Positions 10,183-19,252 of a stretch of DNA of 64,000 nt are shown in pieces (position 1 is the stretch's first letter; each line of letters opens with the position of its first letter). The notes below the pieces were generated by a model that was given only the letters and a program-made list of their open reading frames with translations, was not told the origin of the DNA and searched no databases. The stretch is from the NCBI GenBank assembly GCA_000378865.1, contig KB900424.1, positions 1 to 64,000 on the forward strand, in the 5' to 3' direction. The stretch comes from an actinobacterium SCGC AAA278-I18. GTDB lineage: Bacteria > Actinomycetota > Actinomycetes > Nanopelagicales > Nanopelagicaceae. The position numbers and the translations under genes were made by a program.

Positions 10183-10889
10183 ACTTCTGTTGGTAGTGGC
10201 AATCTACTTGGCGCAATAATCTTCAAAATCTCACTTAATACTAGATAAACCATCGGCTCACCTACCCAAAGATGTTTAGCGCCATCAACATTAATTTGCT
10301 TAAGATTTGTCAGCTTAGAAAATCTCAAGCTTGCTGCAGCAGGTTTTAAATACTCATCATGCTCTGGAATTAGGGCGGTGATGGGACGGCCATCATCCTT
10401 CCAAAATGCTAGATCCTCATCATTTGTAGCAATCATTGGCGGACTTAGCAGGATTAACTCTTTTATTCTTTTATCATGGGCATATTTAAGGGCTAACTCT
10501 GTGCCAAAGGACCAGCCAACTATATATAAATCTTTCACATGTAGTTGGCCAAAACAAAAATCTATTGCAGCTAATACATCTAACTTCTCACCAATGCCTT
10601 GATCAAACTCACCCCCACTTCTACCTGCTTCACTACTTGTGCCACGAGTGTTAAATCTAATTATTTGAATACCAGCAAGTGCTGGCAATCTATTTGCTGC
10701 CTTTTTAAATAGATGTGAATCCATCATTCCGCCTCCTGATGGATTGGGGTGAAGCATTAATAAAGATCCAGTTATCTCACCCTCAGGTGTTGCAACCTCA
10801 CCAATTAGATTGAGCCCATCACTTGTTTTGATCGTAATTGGCCTGCGAAGTGCCGGCAAAACCGTTGAAGGGCGGATTAACTCAGGCAT
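10179..10889 (-). CDS. Alpha/beta hydrolase
   Basis: HPNPSGGGMMDSHLF and GWSFGTELAL nucleophile elbow. Confidence 0.85.
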   Translation of the reverse strand: MPELIRPSTVLPALRRPITIKTSDGLNLIGEVATPEGEITGSLLMLHPNPSGGGMMDSHLFKKAANRLPALAGIQIIRFNTRGTSSEAGRSGGEFDQGIGEKLDVLAAIDFCFGQLHVKDLYIVGWSFGTELALKYAHDKRIKELILLSPPMIATNDEDLAFWKDDGRPITALIPEHDEYLKPAAASLRFSKLTNLKQINVDGAKHLWVGEPMVYLVLSEILKIIAPSRLPLPTEV

Positions 10890-10911
10890 AAAAAGAGTTT
10901 ACTCTTACCCC

Positions 10912-12375
10912 ATGAGCACAACTGCCATCTTTGATAAGTGTGATCCAGCAACCGGTGAGGTGATTGGCCAATATAAGAATTTTTCCCAAGCTGAGGTATT
11001 CGCTTGCGTTGCTGCAGCACATCTTGCGAGTGTTAGGTGGGTAGAGTTTGGGTTTACCGCCCGCAAGAAAGTATTACTTAAGTGGGCTTCATATGTAACA
11101 AAAAATCATAATGAGATTGCAAAGTTAGTTGCCAAGGAGTGTGGCAAGCCAATTGGAGATGCTGCCCTTGAAGTTTCAATTGCAATTGATCACATTGCCT
11201 GGGCTGCAAAACATGCTGAGCAGATTATGCGCAAACAAGATCGACCATCTGGCTTATTAATGTTTAATATGAAGGCACAGGTGCAAAGATCACCCCTTGG
11301 TGTAGTTGGCGTTATTGGTCCATGGAACTATCCAATCTTTACTCCAATGGGCTCAATTGCATACGCTCTTGCTGCTGGCAATGCCGTGGTATTTAAACCA
11401 TCTGAGTTCACACCTGGTGTTGGCATGTGGCTTGCTGATTCATTTGCCCAAATTGCACCCTTTGCAAACATCTTAACTACCGTCACTGGATTACCAGATA
11501 CTGGAAAAGCGTTAACAGAGTCAGCAGTAAATAAGATCTCATTTACCGGTTCAACTAGAACAGCTAAAAAAGTTGCAGCAAGTTGCGCTGAGCGAATGAT
11601 TCCAGTAGTTCTTGAGTGTGGTGGTAAGGATCCAGTAATTGTTGACACAGACGCTGACCTTAAGTTAGCTGCTGAGTACGCACTCTGGTCTGCAATGGCA
11701 AATGCTGGCCAATCATGTATTGGGGCTGAGCGAGTTTATGTAGTTGAATCTGTGGCTGATCAATTTATTGAGATTATTACCGATCTGGCTAAGAAAATTA
11801 AGGTTGGCAAAGATTACGGACCTGCCACGATGCCATCACAATTAAATGTAATTCAATCTCACCTAGGTGATGCCAAAAATAAAGGTGCAAAGTTTTTATT
11901 AGGAGGAGCCGACTCAGTTAAGGGCGCATTTGTTGAGCCGGTAATTATGGTTGATGTGCCAGAGGATTCAACTGCGATGACCCAGGAGACCTTTGGTCCT
12001 ACCCTTGCAATAAATAAAGTTCTTAACACAGATGAAGCAATCAGATTATCTAATGCCAGCTCATACGGCCTTGCTGCTGCAGTCTTTTCAAAACGAAATG
12101 GTGAGCAGATTGCATCAAAATTAGCTTGCGGGATGGTCTCAATTAACTCAGTATTTTTATTTGCAGCCATTCCTTCGGTGCCATTTGGTGGAGTTAAGGA
12201 CTCAGGCTATGGAAGAATTCATGGCGCAGAGGGCTTACTTGAGTACACCTACGCACGTACAGTAGTTAAAACTAGATTTAAGATACCGTTGAAATTTACC
12301 TCCTTTGGCCGCACAAAGTTATCTGAGAAGGTATTAACTACCTTAATTAAACGTTTACACGGCAGGGGTAAGTAA
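10912..12375 (+). CDS. Aldehyde dehydrogenase family protein
   Basis: GPWNYPIF, ECGGKDP and GQSCIGAERVYV catalytic Cys motif; start moved to ATG 10912, inside ORF 10810-12375. Confidence 0.9.
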   Translation: MSTTAIFDKCDPATGEVIGQYKNFSQAEVFACVAAAHLASVRWVEFGFTARKKVLLKWASYVTKNHNEIAKLVAKECGKPIGDAALEVSIAIDHIAWAAKHAEQIMRKQDRPSGLLMFNMKAQVQRSPLGVVGVIGPWNYPIFTPMGSIAYALAAGNAVVFKPSEFTPGVGMWLADSFAQIAPFANILTTVTGLPDTGKALTESAVNKISFTGSTRTAKKVAASCAERMIPVVLECGGKDPVIVDTDADLKLAAEYALWSAMANAGQSCIGAERVYVVESVADQFIEIITDLAKKIKVGKDYGPATMPSQLNVIQSHLGDAKNKGAKFLLGGADSVKGAFVEPVIMVDVPEDSTAMTQETFGPTLAINKVLNTDEAIRLSNASSYGLAAAVFSKRNGEQIASKLACGMVSINSVFLFAAIPSVPFGGVKDSGYGRIHGAEGLLEYTYARTVVKTRFKIPLKFTSFGRTKLSEKVLTTLIKRLHGRGK

Positions 12376-12507
12376 GTACTTTCCACCTTTTCTATACAAC
12401 TATTTACCTCTCGTTCACCTGCCAAAATTGATAAACACACTGGCGGGGTGAGAAAATTTACTCACTTCCCTAAACAGCTCTTAATTGACTGAAGAAGGGA
12501 GGATGCC

Positions 12508-12678
12508 ATGGCACAAATTATTGAATTTCCTTGCTGCAATTTCTGCCGTTCAGTTGAGCTTGGAATATTTCTTACTGAAAAAAACAACCCAATGGTTATG
12601 TGTGATGAGTGCGGATACGCCTGCACTGCCACTATCGAACACCTTGACCAACCATTAACTAAAGTATCTGTTTCTTAA
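12508..12678 (+). CDS. 56-aa zinc-ribbon microprotein resembling a stand-alone ClpX C4 zinc-binding domain (absent from ORF track)
   Basis: MAQIIEFPCCNFCRSVELGIFLTEKNNPMVMCDECGYACTATIEHLDQPLTKVSVS; strong SD (GAAGAAGGGAGGATGCC-ATG); C-X2-C-X18-C-X2-C. Confidence 0.8.
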   Translation: MAQIIEFPCCNFCRSVELGIFLTEKNNPMVMCDECGYACTATIEHLDQPLTKVSVS

Positions 12679-12692
12679 CTGGTACTTAAAAT

Positions 12693-13469
12693 TTAGTAAG
12701 TAGCTCTACCGCCTGAGATATCAAAGGTAAATCCGGTGGTAAATGAGCATGCCTTGGATCCCATAAATGCAATTATCTCTGCAACCTCACTTGGTTCACC
12801 AAGGCGACCTGCTGGAATCTTTGCGATCATGTAATCCAAAGTTTCCTTTGCGGTGTTCACATTAATTGGAGTGGCAATTACCGCAGGTGCTAAGGCATTA
12901 ATAGTTATGCCATCTGTTGCCACCTCTTTAGCAACACCTTTCACAAAACCAATTAGGCCAGCTTTTGCAGTGTTGTAGGGAGCCATCTTTGGATTTCCCT
13001 CTTTGCCAGCAATGGAAGCAACTTGAACAATTCGGCCATACTTTTGTTTTTTCATAATTGGTAGTACTGCCTGGGTTAACCAGATCGCACCAAATAGATT
13101 TACCTGTATTACTTTTTGAAAATCATCCCACTTAATATCCTCAACTAAAACACCAGTAGGCCCTGGATAGCCTGCGCAATTTATTAATGCATCAACTCGA
13201 TTATGTTTCTTAGCTAAATTAGAAATTAGCTCCATCACGCCAGATTGATTTGAGATATCTAATAACGCAGATTCGGCAACACCGCCTGCTTTTTTAATCT
13301 CACTAACTGTTTGATCTAAACCTGCTTGATTTAAATCAACACAGATAATAGATGCGCCACGGGAGGCGATTAATTGGGCAGCTGATCTGCCAATCCCACT
13401 GGCAGCGCCAGTAACAATTACTACCTGGTCTGCGTAGGAGGTCTGCTCAAAGCCGCTGTTGTTACTCAT
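12693..13469 (-). CDS. SDR family oxidoreductase (3-oxoacyl-ACP reductase-like)
   Basis: TGAASGIG cofactor motif, YNTAKAG catalytic motif; start likely at 13469 (MSNNSGFEQ), not 13643. Confidence 0.88.
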   Translation of the reverse strand: MSNNSGFEQTSYADQVVIVTGAASGIGRSAAQLIASRGASIICVDLNQAGLDQTVSEIKKAGGVAESALLDISNQSGVMELISNLAKKHNRVDALINCAGYPGPTGVLVEDIKWDDFQKVIQVNLFGAIWLTQAVLPIMKKQKYGRIVQVASIAGKEGNPKMAPYNTAKAGLIGFVKGVAKEVATDGITINALAPAVIATPINVNTAKETLDYMIAKIPAGRLGEPSEVAEIIAFMGSKACSFTTGFTFDISGGRATY

Positions 13470-13527
13470 TATTATCCGATTATACTTGTCTCTACTCTTA
13501 TATAAAAAATGATTTGAATGGAGCATC

Positions 13528-14451
13528 ATGGCATCATGGCCCAGCACAAGAGATCCAAAAGGACCGATGAAGCGCTCAATTGGAATACTAAATAAACAAA
13601 AGATCCAATCCCAAGATGCAGATGCTCTGCCTGAGTCAGGCAAAAGATTTGCCGACGGCTCCCGTTACAAAATTGAGATTCCTTCAGTTGAGGGACCTGC
13701 TGCCTTTAAAACTGTAATTGATGAGGCAAAAAAACATAAATTAATAATTCATCGCATCTCCCAAGGCTCTGGAATTATGATGCAAACCGATGCTGAGATT
13801 AAGCAGATGGTTGCGATGGGTAAAAAAGAAAAGATTGAGGTTTGTTTATTTGTTGGTCCTCGTGCATCTTGGGATATTGGCAAACAGGTATCAGCCTCTG
13901 CCGGTGTAATCGCATCTCCAACCCTTCGCGGTGGTGATCAACTTAGATTTGCGTTAGAGGATGTAATACATGGAGTTAATTTAGGCCTGCGCAGTGTTTT
14001 AGTTGGCGATCTTGGTTTGTTAAAAGTACTAGGTGAGGCAAAACGCAAAGGAGATTTGCCAAAGGAGTTAATTCTTAAAACCTCTGTTGCTTTAGTTTGT
14101 AATAATCCGGCAACTGCTGCACTACTTGAGGATCTTGGTGCTTCAACATTAAATCTTGCAACCGATCTATCTTTGCAACAAATAGCAGCAATCCGATCCC
14201 AAGTGGATATTCCAGTTGATATTTATGTCGAAGGACCAGATGATTTTGGTGGGGCAGTTCGTCATTATGAAAGCCCTGATTTGGTGAGGGTTGCAGCTCC
14301 TATTTATTTGAAATTCACACTTCGTAACTCACCTGGTTTGTATCCATCAGGAGCACATATTCAAGGTTTAGTTGAATCAACTGCACGTGAGCGAGTCAGA
14401 AGAGCTGCGATAAGTAAGGCGATATTAGATCGGTATGGATTTAATACGTAA
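13528..14451 (+). CDS. Putative TIM-barrel protein related to peptidase U32 family
   Basis: PVDIYVEGPDDFGGAVRHYESPDLVRVAAPIYLKFTLRNSPGLYPSG; U32-like appearance, assignment tentative. Confidence 0.5.
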   Translation: MASWPSTRDPKGPMKRSIGILNKQKIQSQDADALPESGKRFADGSRYKIEIPSVEGPAAFKTVIDEAKKHKLIIHRISQGSGIMMQTDAEIKQMVAMGKKEKIEVCLFVGPRASWDIGKQVSASAGVIASPTLRGGDQLRFALEDVIHGVNLGLRSVLVGDLGLLKVLGEAKRKGDLPKELILKTSVALVCNNPATAALLEDLGASTLNLATDLSLQQIAAIRSQVDIPVDIYVEGPDDFGGAVRHYESPDLVRVAAPIYLKFTLRNSPGLYPSGAHIQGLVESTARERVRRAAISKAILDRYGFNT

Positions 14452-15140
14452 TGCCTAAACTATTAATTTTTGGCGGCACTGGTGTGCTTGGTGCTGCAAT
14501 TGCTGAGAAATACCAAGCAAATGAGTATCAGGTAACTTATGGAGTTCGAAAAATAAGTAATCCAGATAACCAATTCCTGCTGCCATTAACTGAAGAACCA
14601 GTACCAGAGCTCTTAAAAGGTCAGTTATTTGATACGGTAATTTTTGCGCAAGGGGCAAATAATAATGATTCGGTAATGAATCATTCGATAGATGATTTAA
14701 ATAGATTATTTGAGGCAAATGTTACTTTTATTAGTGAAACTTCTAAAGCATTAATCTTGCATAACCTAATTAAGCACAAGGGGAAAATTGTTATTTTAAG
14801 CTCCTTCTGGGAGCAATTAACCAGACAGGACAAGATGTCTTATACCGTTACCAAGGCAGCCGTTGGCGGCCTAGTTAGATCGATGGCAGTTGATTTAGGA
14901 AATGCCAAAGGTATTTTAGTAAATGGTTTACTTCCTGGAGTAGTTGATTCGCCAATGGCACGTGACCTACTAAAACCTGAGCAGATTGAGAATGTGCAAT
15001 GGCAAACTCCAGGTCATCAAATGGTCGTACCTCTTGATGTGGCAAATGCTGCTTATCTATTAGGTTGTGAAGATAACACTGCAATCTCTGGTCAATCTCT
15101 ATTTGTTGATTACGGCTTCTCTGTCGCCAGAGTCTTATAG
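14451..15140 (+). CDS. SDR family oxidoreductase
   Basis: GGTGVLGAAIA and YTVTKAAVGG; starts by TAATG overlap with upstream gene. Confidence 0.85.
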   Translation: MPKLLIFGGTGVLGAAIAEKYQANEYQVTYGVRKISNPDNQFLLPLTEEPVPELLKGQLFDTVIFAQGANNNDSVMNHSIDDLNRLFEANVTFISETSKALILHNLIKHKGKIVILSSFWEQLTRQDKMSYTVTKAAVGGLVRSMAVDLGNAKGILVNGLLPGVVDSPMARDLLKPEQIENVQWQTPGHQMVVPLDVANAAYLLGCEDNTAISGQSLFVDYGFSVARVL

Positions 15141-15148
15141 GAAAACTT

Positions 15149-16138
15149 GTGAGTGTTGAGTTGTTAGATGAAACAACGGTTATTGATTATCTAATTAGTA
15201 AAGGCGTAATTGGAAGCAATGAGCTTGCTGAGGTTGAAGTATTAACCGGTGGAGTCTCAAATGTAGTATTAGCAATTACTACCCCAAATAAAAAGTTAGT
15301 TTTAAAGCAGGCGCTTGCGGAGCTTAAGGTAAGTGAAAAATGGGAGGCAGATCAGCGCCGGGCAATTGTTGAGGCAAATGCTATTGAGTTATTTCATCAA
15401 TTAAGTCCAGCACAGGTCCCAAAGTTAGTTTTTCTAGACTCTGAGCGCTTTATTTTGATTTTAGAGCGAGTTCCAGTTGGTAGTACGGTTTGGAAATCAG
15501 ATCTTCTAGCTGGGGTAATTAATCCAGATATTGGCGCTAAGTTAGGTAAGACACTTGCTACTTGGCATAACTTTGGTGAGAACAATCCAGAGGCAAAAAT
15601 AAAGTTTATGGAGGACTCATTATTTGAACAACTACGCATCGATCCCTTCTATCGCTTTGTAGCGGTGAAGAATCCTCAGATTGAGGTGGCGATTAGAAAG
15701 TTAATCAATGAGTTAGAGGGAGATAAGACCACTATTGTTCATGGCGACTTCTCCCCTAAAAATATTATGGCGTCAATGAATGATGATATATATATTTTAG
15801 ATTTTGAGGTTACCCATGTTGGTAATCCGGTATTTGATTTAGCTTTCTTAATTGCACATTTACTTTGTAAATTTTTTAGGGCAGAAGAGAGGTTGCAAGC
15901 AAAATTATTAGCAAATACTGCAACTACCTTTGTTCGCGAGTATAAAAAGCTACGACCGATTGATCAATCACTGGCCAAACACACCGCACTTATTGCACTT
16001 GCTCGGGTGGAGGGAAAATCAACTGTAAATTACCTAAGTAATGAGCAACAAAGGAAACTACAAAGCTTTACTAAATCAATATTGGCATCTAGTAATAGCA
16101 CAACCGTTGAAGAGTTATTTGAAATGAGTGCTAAGTGA
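15149..16138 (+). CDS. Aminoglycoside phosphotransferase-fold kinase (small-molecule kinase)
   Basis: HGDFSPKNIM and ILDFEVTHVGNPVFDLAF kinase motifs. Confidence 0.85.
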   Translation: MSVELLDETTVIDYLISKGVIGSNELAEVEVLTGGVSNVVLAITTPNKKLVLKQALAELKVSEKWEADQRRAIVEANAIELFHQLSPAQVPKLVFLDSERFILILERVPVGSTVWKSDLLAGVINPDIGAKLGKTLATWHNFGENNPEAKIKFMEDSLFEQLRIDPFYRFVAVKNPQIEVAIRKLINELEGDKTTIVHGDFSPKNIMASMNDDIYILDFEVTHVGNPVFDLAFLIAHLLCKFFRAEERLQAKLLANTATTFVREYKKLRPIDQSLAKHTALIALARVEGKSTVNYLSNEQQRKLQSFTKSILASSNSTTVEELFEMSAK

Positions 16139-17406
16139 AGATCAATAGAGTTATTGGGTATCAGGTATTAGATTCGCGGGGCCGGCCCACAGTTGCTGCC
16201 TCTATTTCACTAACTGATGGCAGCACTCATACTGCACGGGTTCCATCCGGGGCATCTACTGGCGCACATGAGGCAAAAGAGTTACGCGATCGCGCAGGCA
16301 AGTTTGAAGAGAAATTTTATAGCGGTCTATCTGTGCAACAAGCGGTGTTAAATATCAATGAGAAAATTGCGCCTAAGTTAATTGAAGAACAAATTGATTT
16401 AAACTTTGTAGATAAACAATTAATTGAGTTAGATCCCAGTGAGAACCATGAAACTCTTGGTGCTAACGCAACCCTAGCTATTTCACTTGCCGCTGCAATC
16501 GCAGATGCCCACTCACAAAATCGATCACTTGCTAGATACTTTAAGCCAGATGGTGTATTAGAAATACCTATGCCGATGGTGAATATTTTATCTGGCGGCG
16601 CTCATGCCAATCGAAGCCTAGATATTCAAGATGTTTTGATTGTGCCAGTTGGTGCTAAATCCTTTACCCAGGCACTCTCTTGGATTGTGGCAGTTCGTGA
16701 GATGGCAGCAGTATTAGGCAAAGCGGACGGAAAAGTAACACATTTGGTTGCTGATGAAGGTGGCTTAGGTATTGCATTTGATTCGATTGAAAAAGCATGT
16801 GAATTTGTATGTAAGGTGATTGAAAGAGTTGGATTAAAAGTTGGCAGTGATATAGCACTTGCTTTAGATGTTGCGGCAACTCAATTTTTTGATGGTGAAA
16901 AGTACAATCTGGCAACTATGAATAAAAAATACACTTCAGATGAGTTTGTTAAATACATAAATACCCTAGTTTCAAATCAACCAATTATCTCAATTGAAGA
17001 TCCATTTGCCGAGGATGATTGGGCTGCTTGGCAGCAATTTATGCAGGAGTGCCCAAGGAAACTTCAGGTATTAGGTGATGATCTTTTAACAACTAATTTA
17101 ACAAGATTAAATAAGGCAATCGCTGAGAAAAGTGCTAATGCAATCTTGATCAAAGCTAATCAAAATGGCTTAGTTACATCAACTCTTAATGTCTTAAAAC
17201 AAGCCAGGGCAAATAACTTTAATACGGTAGTTTCGGCAAGATCTGGAGAAAATGAAGATTCTTGGTTAGCCGATTTGGCAACTGGTTGGGGAGCTGGTCA
17301 AATAAAGGTTGGCTCAACCCATGGCAGTGAGCGAAATGCTAAGTGGAATAGATTATTAGAGCTTGAGGCAATAGAGAAAACTAAATTCGTTAATCCCTTT
17401 AGTTAA
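16135..17406 (+). CDS. Enolase-family paralog with altered active site
   Basis: LDSRGRPTV, PSGASTG, GGAHAN, DEGG, GDDL and QIK enolase motifs; SHRSGE replaced by SARSGE; GTGA overlap with kinase gene. Confidence 0.9.
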   Translation: MKINRVIGYQVLDSRGRPTVAASISLTDGSTHTARVPSGASTGAHEAKELRDRAGKFEEKFYSGLSVQQAVLNINEKIAPKLIEEQIDLNFVDKQLIELDPSENHETLGANATLAISLAAAIADAHSQNRSLARYFKPDGVLEIPMPMVNILSGGAHANRSLDIQDVLIVPVGAKSFTQALSWIVAVREMAAVLGKADGKVTHLVADEGGLGIAFDSIEKACEFVCKVIERVGLKVGSDIALALDVAATQFFDGEKYNLATMNKKYTSDEFVKYINTLVSNQPIISIEDPFAEDDWAAWQQFMQECPRKLQVLGDDLLTTNLTRLNKAIAEKSANAILIKANQNGLVTSTLNVLKQARANNFNTVVSARSGENEDSWLADLATGWGAGQIKVGSTHGSERNAKWNRLLELEAIEKTKFVNPFS

Positions 17407-17409
17407 ATA

Positions 17410-19137
17410 TTAATGGGAGTGACGTGGCACGTAATCGCCACTGCTGCCAACTAGAAAGTCCAGATCCGCTCCCAAGTGTGCTTGTTGTACATGTTCGATA
17501 TACATCTTGCTCCAGCCTCGCTCGGCCTTTGGTTTTGGCGGCACCCAAGCAGCTTTACGCTTTGCTAGCTCATCAGCTGAAATAAGTAGATTTAATTTAC
17601 GATTTGGCACATCTAATTCAATCTCATCCCCATCCTGCACAAATGCAAGAGGTCCCCCAGCAGTTGACTCTGGCGATACATGTAATACAACTGTGCCATA
17701 TGCAGTGCCACTCATCCTGGCATCGGAGATACGAACCATGTCGGTAACTCCTTGATCTAATAACTTCTTAGGCATTGGCATATTTCCAACCTCTGGAAAC
17801 CCTGGATAACCTTTAGGGCCAGAGTTTTTTAAAACTAAAATACTTTCTTTAGTTACCGGCAGATTAGGGTCATCTGCAACCTTTAGATACTCTTCAATTT
17901 CATTAAATACTAAAGCTTTTCCTTTATGGGTTAGTAGGTTTGGTGAGGCGGCAGATACTTTTAAGATCGCACCATCTGGAGCAAGTGAGCCACGAAGAAC
18001 CACAATGCCTGCCCCTGCTGCTTGAAATGGCTTATTTGCTGGAGTAATAACCTCTTTATTCCAATTCTCTGCGCCCTCAATATTTTCTTTAACTGTTTTT
18101 CCAGTAACTGTGATGTGATCGGTGTGAATTAAGTTTGCAATCTCCTTCATAACCGTTGGCACGCCACCTGCGTCAAAGAACTCCTCCATTAAAAATTTAC
18201 CACTCGGCATCATATTGGCGATTACCGGTACATCTCTGGCTAACTTATCAAAATCATCAAGATTAAGTGGTACCCCAACTCTGCCAGCAATAGCGAGTAG
18301 GTGAACAACCGCATTTGTTGAGCCACCAATTGCAGCATTAATTTTGATCGCATTTTCAAATGCTTTCCGGTTTAATATCTTAGAAAGCTTAAGATCCTCT
18401 TGCACCATCTTTACAATTCGACGGCCAGATAATGTGGCAAGGGTAAATTTACGAGAGTCAACCGCCGGAATTGCTGCCGCTCCTGGCAACTGCACACCGA
18501 GAGCTTCGGTAACACATGCCATAGTTGATGCAGTTCCCATTGTCATACAAGATCCCTGACTGCGGGCTGAACATGATTCCATCGCCATAAACTCTTCAAA
18601 GGTAATCTTTCCACTTCTTACCTGCTCGCTATATTTCCAAACTAATGTGCCAGAGCCAACTGCTTGACCTTGGTAGCGACCATTAAGCATTGGTCCGCCA
18701 GTAATCATTAATGTTGGCAAGTCAACACTTGCCGCTCCCATTAATAATCCAGGTGGTGTCTTATCGCAATTGCCAAGTAATACAACGCCATCTAGTGGGT
18801 GAGATCTAATTAACTCTTCAACCTCCATCGCAAGCATGTTGCGATATAACATGGTGGTTGGTCGCTGCAACGATTCACTAAGTGACATTGCAGGGAAAAC
18901 AAGAGGAAAGCCACCAGCCTCCCAAACTCCGCGCTTAACAGCTTCGGCAACATCATTTAATGTTCCATTACATGGATTTAGCTCCGACCAAGTATTAGCA
19001 ATTCCAATTACCGGGCGGCCATCAAAAACATCTGGGGCATACCCTTGATTGCGAAGTCGTTCGCGGTGGATATAGCCACCCTTATCTTTAAGTCCAAACC
19101 AGTACTGGCTGCGGCGATCAAACTTCTCTTCGCTCAC
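17410..19137 (-). CDS. IlvD/Edd family dehydratase (sugar-acid dehydratase type)
   Basis: GNCDKTPPGLLMGAAS, GSCMTMGTASTMACVTEALG; C-terminus typical of arabinonate/xylonate-type dehydratases. Confidence 0.88.
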   Translation of the reverse strand: MSEEKFDRRSQYWFGLKDKGGYIHRERLRNQGYAPDVFDGRPVIGIANTWSELNPCNGTLNDVAEAVKRGVWEAGGFPLVFPAMSLSESLQRPTTMLYRNMLAMEVEELIRSHPLDGVVLLGNCDKTPPGLLMGAASVDLPTLMITGGPMLNGRYQGQAVGSGTLVWKYSEQVRSGKITFEEFMAMESCSARSQGSCMTMGTASTMACVTEALGVQLPGAAAIPAVDSRKFTLATLSGRRIVKMVQEDLKLSKILNRKAFENAIKINAAIGGSTNAVVHLLAIAGRVGVPLNLDDFDKLARDVPVIANMMPSGKFLMEEFFDAGGVPTVMKEIANLIHTDHITVTGKTVKENIEGAENWNKEVITPANKPFQAAGAGIVVLRGSLAPDGAILKVSAASPNLLTHKGKALVFNEIEEYLKVADDPNLPVTKESILVLKNSGPKGYPGFPEVGNMPMPKKLLDQGVTDMVRISDARMSGTAYGTVVLHVSPESTAGGPLAFVQDGDEIELDVPNRKLNLLISADELAKRKAAWVPPKPKAERGWSKMYIEHVQQAHLGADLDFLVGSSGDYVPRHSH

Positions 19138-19252
19138 ACTCGCCCTTTCCTGATCTTTTATGCTCTCAAATAATGAGAAAATCTCTATGTTAAGGTTTTC
19201 ATATTCTAGTTGATTAGAGCCAAAACTTCACCTCAAGGGAAAAGTGAGAATA

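Noticed and set aside
10810-10911. N-terminal extension of the aldehyde dehydrogenase ORF
   Set aside because: Overlaps the divergent hydrolase gene; the family alignment starts near ATG 10912.
13470-13643. N-terminal extension of the SDR ORF
   Set aside because: Overlaps the divergent TIM-barrel gene and lacks SDR similarity; ATG at 13469 is better.
15149-16138. Antibiotic-resistance aminoglycoside phosphotransferase
   Set aside because: The fold is APH-like, but the context is metabolic; family membership alone does not indicate resistance.
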